Positions 61,401-64,000 of a DNA stretch of 64,000 nucleotides are shown here, in pieces. Location of the stretch: contig JBBHKE010002744.1 in NCBI GenBank assembly GCA_037447655.1, forward strand, positions 248,001-312,000. The letters are read 5' to 3'. Every line of letters starts with the position of its first letter. Positions within the stretch are counted from its first letter, which is position 1. The notes under the pieces were generated by a model that was given only the letters and a program-made list of their open reading frames with translations, had not been told where the DNA came from and ran no database searches. The translations under genes were made by a program, and so were the position numbers. This DNA is from Zygnema cylindricum (taxonomy: Eukaryota > Streptophyta > Zygnematophyceae > Zygnematales > Zygnemataceae).

Positions 61401-62651
61401 ACCTTTTTTTCCACACACAACATACTTTTGACTGTTTGCACACAAATTGTCACACCAATAATAGTGTAGCTTTTGTTGACAATCTTTTTAGGGTTTGTTG
61501 CGGTACATTGTTAATAATCAAGATTTTTTTTCAAATTTTGTGTATCGTCTTACTTTTCTGGTTAAATTCTCTCAATTTTTATAAAACTTCTCTCAATTTC
61601 TATAAACTTGCTCCCAAGTTTTATAAAAGTTCTCAATTGTCATATGGATATACTTTTGAAGTTTGTAAATTATGAGGTCCAATTTTCTACTTTGGTTTAT
61701 GGATCACAGTTCCATGTATATGTGCTTTCCGTTGTCGTTTTTATTTTGCTTTTTAGCTGATCTACTCCTCAAAACTCCGGCTCCTCTCCCTCCTCTCCCC
61801 CTCCCTCTCCCTCTCCCTCTCCTCTCCTCCCTCGCCCTCTCCCTCTCTGCCTCCCTCTCTCCCTCCCCCTTTCTCTTCCTATCCCTCTCTCTCCCTCTCC
61901 CTCTCCCTTGCCCTCTCCCTCCCTCTCCCTCCCTCTCCCTCTCCCTCTCCCTCTGCCTCTCACTCTCCCTCTCCCTCTGCCTCTCACTCTCCCTCTCCTC
62001 TCTTATTAACAGCTTCTTAACGAACTTAACCGGACAGAAAATGGAAGCACGAATGAAGACCGAGGCAGTGGTAAAAACCCCAACTTATAAAATCCTAACC
62101 TATAAAAGCGTAACAGATAAAACCCTACCAGGTGTAACCCTAACTTATAGTTCCCTAACTATAAACCCTAACTGATAAAACCCGAAATCTTACCTGACAG
62201 AAACCTAAATAAAACATTAACTCATGAAAACTTTATCGATAAGCTTTTCTCTCTTTTCTCAAAGTACTGTCGATTGACACGAGTTGTTTTATTTATTTTG
62301 TACTTTCACTTTTTTAATTTTAATATGTATATATTTTTTTTTCAGATTCTCAAAAAACTTCATTAAAACCGGCTTTGGAATTGTTTCAATCGATTTTCCT
62401 TAACCCTCTTCTTCAGTCATGCAAGGTAATTCTCTCTCTCTCTCTCCCTCTCCCTCTTCCTCTCCCTCCCTCCCCCACTCTCCCTCTCCCTCCCCCTCTC
62501 CCTCCCTCTCCCTTTCTCTCTCTCCCTTTCACTTTTAATTCGTTCATCGTTTTAGTGTTTTTATCCTTTTTCCTTTTTTCAGGGAGAAATGGAAATTGCC
62601 CATCGAGAACAAATCCGTGAAAAATCGACGAAGTCCAATTATTCTTGGTGA
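54160..62651 (+). CDS. PRIM1: DNA primase small (catalytic) subunit
   Basis: Makes RNA primers within the DNA polymerase alpha-primase complex. Exons: 54160-54373, 55645-55695, 56709-56884, 57446-57526, 57710-57821, 58296-58380, [gap], probably 59113-59180, about 59928-60010, 60287-60344, 60912-60985, 62013-62070, 62346-62425, 62583-62651; borders are GT-AG and phases agree. Signatures: [30 protein letters not shown], the catalytic pair in ELVFDVDMTDYDD, the zinc-type cysteines in [58 protein letters not shown], and [10 protein letters not shown]. The stop TGA is at 62649. The N-terminal ~60 residues are acidic and plant-like. The segment after [12 protein letters not shown] (about 100 residues) is partly hidden in the assembly gap; the exon near 59113 ([17 protein letters not shown]) is a guess. 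Closest to plant primase. Confidence 0.93.
54374..55644 (+). repeat. Primase intron 1 with CT tracts
   Basis: CCCTCT/CTCTCT tracts at 54625-54930 and 55028-55375, pyrimidine on the coding strand. From 55380 to 55560 is a run of TTTGTTAAA-type repeats. Confidence 0.8.
55696..56708 (+). repeat. Primase intron 2 with CT tracts and TTTTTCAC repeats
   Basis: CTCTCT tracts directly after the donor (55701-55970), then about 56090-56700 dominated by CACTTTTTTC-type units. No coding sequence. Confidence 0.8.
57040..57455 (+). repeat. Four-copy repeat duplicating a splice acceptor
   Basis: Units of 103-132 bases contain ATAAACGAATTATACTGAT, GTTGGGTGGTTGTTAATTTG, then ACAG|CCTGCAAAGC, then a CT tract. 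The acceptor plus the first ten exon bases occurs at 57090, 57211, 57314 and 57446. Only the last copy continues into exon 4. Confidence 0.9.
57863..57887 (+). repeat. Partial copy of primase exon 5 end in intron 5
   Basis: AAGTCATAGACACTGCTTTA followed by CGAGGTTA repeats the exon 5 end (57798-57825) with two substitutions, including a donor-like GGTTAT. It lies about 65 bases downstream of the true donor. Confidence 0.8.
58385..58461 (+). repeat. CT dinucleotide tract at the assembly gap
   Basis: About 75 bases of pure CT start immediately after the exon 6 donor and run into the gap. The gap probably exists because this tract could not be assembled. Confidence 0.95.
58462..59052. other. 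Assembly gap (591 N)
   Basis: Unknown bases. It hides part of the primase gene between exon 6 and the exon near 59113. Its true length is unknown. Confidence 0.99.
59181..59927 (+). repeat. Primase intron with CT tracts
   Basis: CCCTCT tracts at 59317-59470 and TTTCTCTC tracts at 59530-59795. No exon was recognised although about 50 primase residues are unaccounted for between here and the gap. Confidence 0.6.
60345..60911 (+). other. Primase intron with TATT-rich and telomere-like sequence
   Basis: CT/CCCTCC tract at 60358-60450, then ATTATATTTTATTAC-like repeats. Just before the acceptor (about 60870-60905) is GGTTTTAGGGTTTTAAAAT and TTAGGGTTAGGGTTTTTACC, resembling plant telomere repeat or telo-box units. 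Confidence 0.7.
60986..62012 (+). repeat. Primase intron with CT tract
   Basis: TTTTTATGCACAC-type near-repeats at 61220-61440, and CCCTCT microsatellite at 61785-62000. No exon recognised. Confidence 0.7.
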
Positions 62652-64000
62652 AAGAAAAAAAAAAGTTTTAGGTATAATGAAATGGCGTGGAGCAATTCTA
62701 AATACGAAAAAGCGATTGGGTATTACAATTGTCTTTTTTTGTTTTTCTTTTTTTCGAGTCTTTTTTGTCCTTCACACTTGTTGCCACAATTTAATACAAT
62801 AAAACTTTACAGTACAATGTTATAAAGCACAATACAATAGAATCAAATAGAATACAGTTCAATTGAATATAGTATGATATAATACTATGTATTATAATCC
62901 ACATTTGCATTAGAAAGTTGGTGCATTCTCCTATCGACGCGAAAAGGTATTTTTTGAAGAGTGTTTTTCAGATATTGAAGTAGGTATTTAGGAAGATATT
63001 GTATAAAACTTTCATTTAATGTAGCAGTATCGTTATGTGTATTCGAGCAATATTAGTATCTGTCCCCTTCTCCGTTGTCACTTCATTTGTTTGTCTTGTA
63101 TTGTCCTTTTGTCTCATTTCCCCTATTGTTACCTCGTGATAGTCGTGTTATTTTGCAATTTGTCTTGTTGCTATTTTCATTTTGGATGAGGATTATAATG
63201 GTTAACAAATAAATTGATTCTTTGTGTACGGATGTCCTGTGTAAACAATGTCCACACTGAAAACTTGAACCTTAACTTCATAGAAAAAGTAAAATAATTC
63301 GGGAAAATCAAAGGGAATCTGAGATAAAAGTTACTCATTATACACTGCAGAACCAGGAGGAGAACAGTGAGCTTGTAATACAGAGAGCTACGATTTCCTT
63401 TAGCTTTTCCTTTTTTTTGGCTATGTACTCAAAGGGGTATACTGTCGAGCGATTATAATATAGCTTGGTGTTTGTGTTTTTGGACATGAACGTTTTTTTT
63501 GTAAGACTGGACTTTGATGTGATTAATAAGACCAACAAGGATAAAATCGGCATCATCATATGTTCATGACAGTTAGATTCTCATTCAATATCATTGTTTT
63601 CAGTATCGCTATGGTTTTGTCGTCAGTTTTTCAGTTTTTTTGACAAGTAAGCCCATATCAATCTTATGAGACACGAAGAATTTGTGAAATGACCAAGTAT
63701 ATCTGGGGTATGGAACAAGAACAACAATTAAAATGAAGCGTACAAAACATACAAACCTCCACAGGAAGAAAAGAAGAAAAAAAAATGAAAAATACAAAAC
63801 GAAAAGAAAAAACGAGCAGATTTTTAATAAAGATGTGTTTTTCAAGGAGGACGTGTACAATAAAACCAAGCCAGGAGAAAAAAAGGACAACTAGAGAGAA
63901 AGAGGAAAGAACACAACATTACAGTCCAACAATTATCTATTCATATACTCTCAGCACAAAGATTGTCCTGTTAACAATAACATTAGTTAACACAACTTAG
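62652..64000. other. Primase 3' flank, no gene recognised
   Basis: An AATACAAT-type repeat at about 62815-62890 (AATAAAACT at 62799 could serve for polyadenylation). The rest is AT-rich with no recognisable coding frame, structured RNA or element. Confidence 0.5.

Noticed and set aside
61436-61675. 79-codon frame upstream of the LLNELN exon
   Set aside because: T-rich intron sequence with no primase similarity and no compatible splice sites.
63338-64000. Small frames at the right edge as a downstream gene
   Set aside because: AT-rich, no conserved motif, no splice-consistent chain.

Overview
The window is nuclear DNA of a streptophyte: a plant or a charophyte-type green alga. I cannot name the species. 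The reasons are three intron-containing genes of plant type (ER Hsp70/BiP, AP-5 complex beta subunit, DNA primase small subunit), Ty1/Copia retrotransposons, and CT-rich introns with GT-AG borders. A 591-base assembly gap (58462-59052) sits inside the primase gene.

Layout. 0.15-3.1 kb: the 3' part of a BiP gene. Three upstream exons carry stops and frameshifts, while the last five exons are intact and end in HEEL rather than HDEL. 3.1-18.3 kb: a graveyard of DNA transposons. It holds a foldback element with ~450-bp arms, two hAT-like families (8-bp duplications, nested in one another), a family with TA duplications, and a rearranged, internally deleted Copia element. 18.5-28.5 kb: an AP-5 beta gene of eight exons whose phases all agree (1697 aa). 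Its last exon contains very long E/G/R/K-rich insertions. 28.5-36.3 kb: two families of repeated elements (F and G) and a solo Copia LTR. 36.3-49.05 kb: two nested Copia retrotransposons, a plus-strand copy (41668-48079, duplication AATAA) inside the 5' LTR of a minus-strand copy (36325-49050, duplication TGAAG). 49.06-54.15 kb: another F-like element, an hAT-like element, microsatellites and minisatellites. 54.16-62.65 kb: a primase small-subunit gene with at least 12 recognisable exons, split by the gap, whose introns are filled with coding-strand CT tracts. 62.65-64 kb: nothing recognised.

Function. The genes are unrelated housekeeping functions: ER protein folding, late-endosomal adaptor, and RNA priming at replication forks. 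The rest is transposable-element biology. The observation I find most worth following is a module shared by all six Copia LTR copies. Read on the strand opposite to LTR transcription it has a tRNA(Arg)-like A box and T-arm/B box, then a conserved hairpin, then (in four of six) a run of four or five T. This looks like an antisense RNA polymerase III (SINE-like) unit of about 245 nt built into the LTR.
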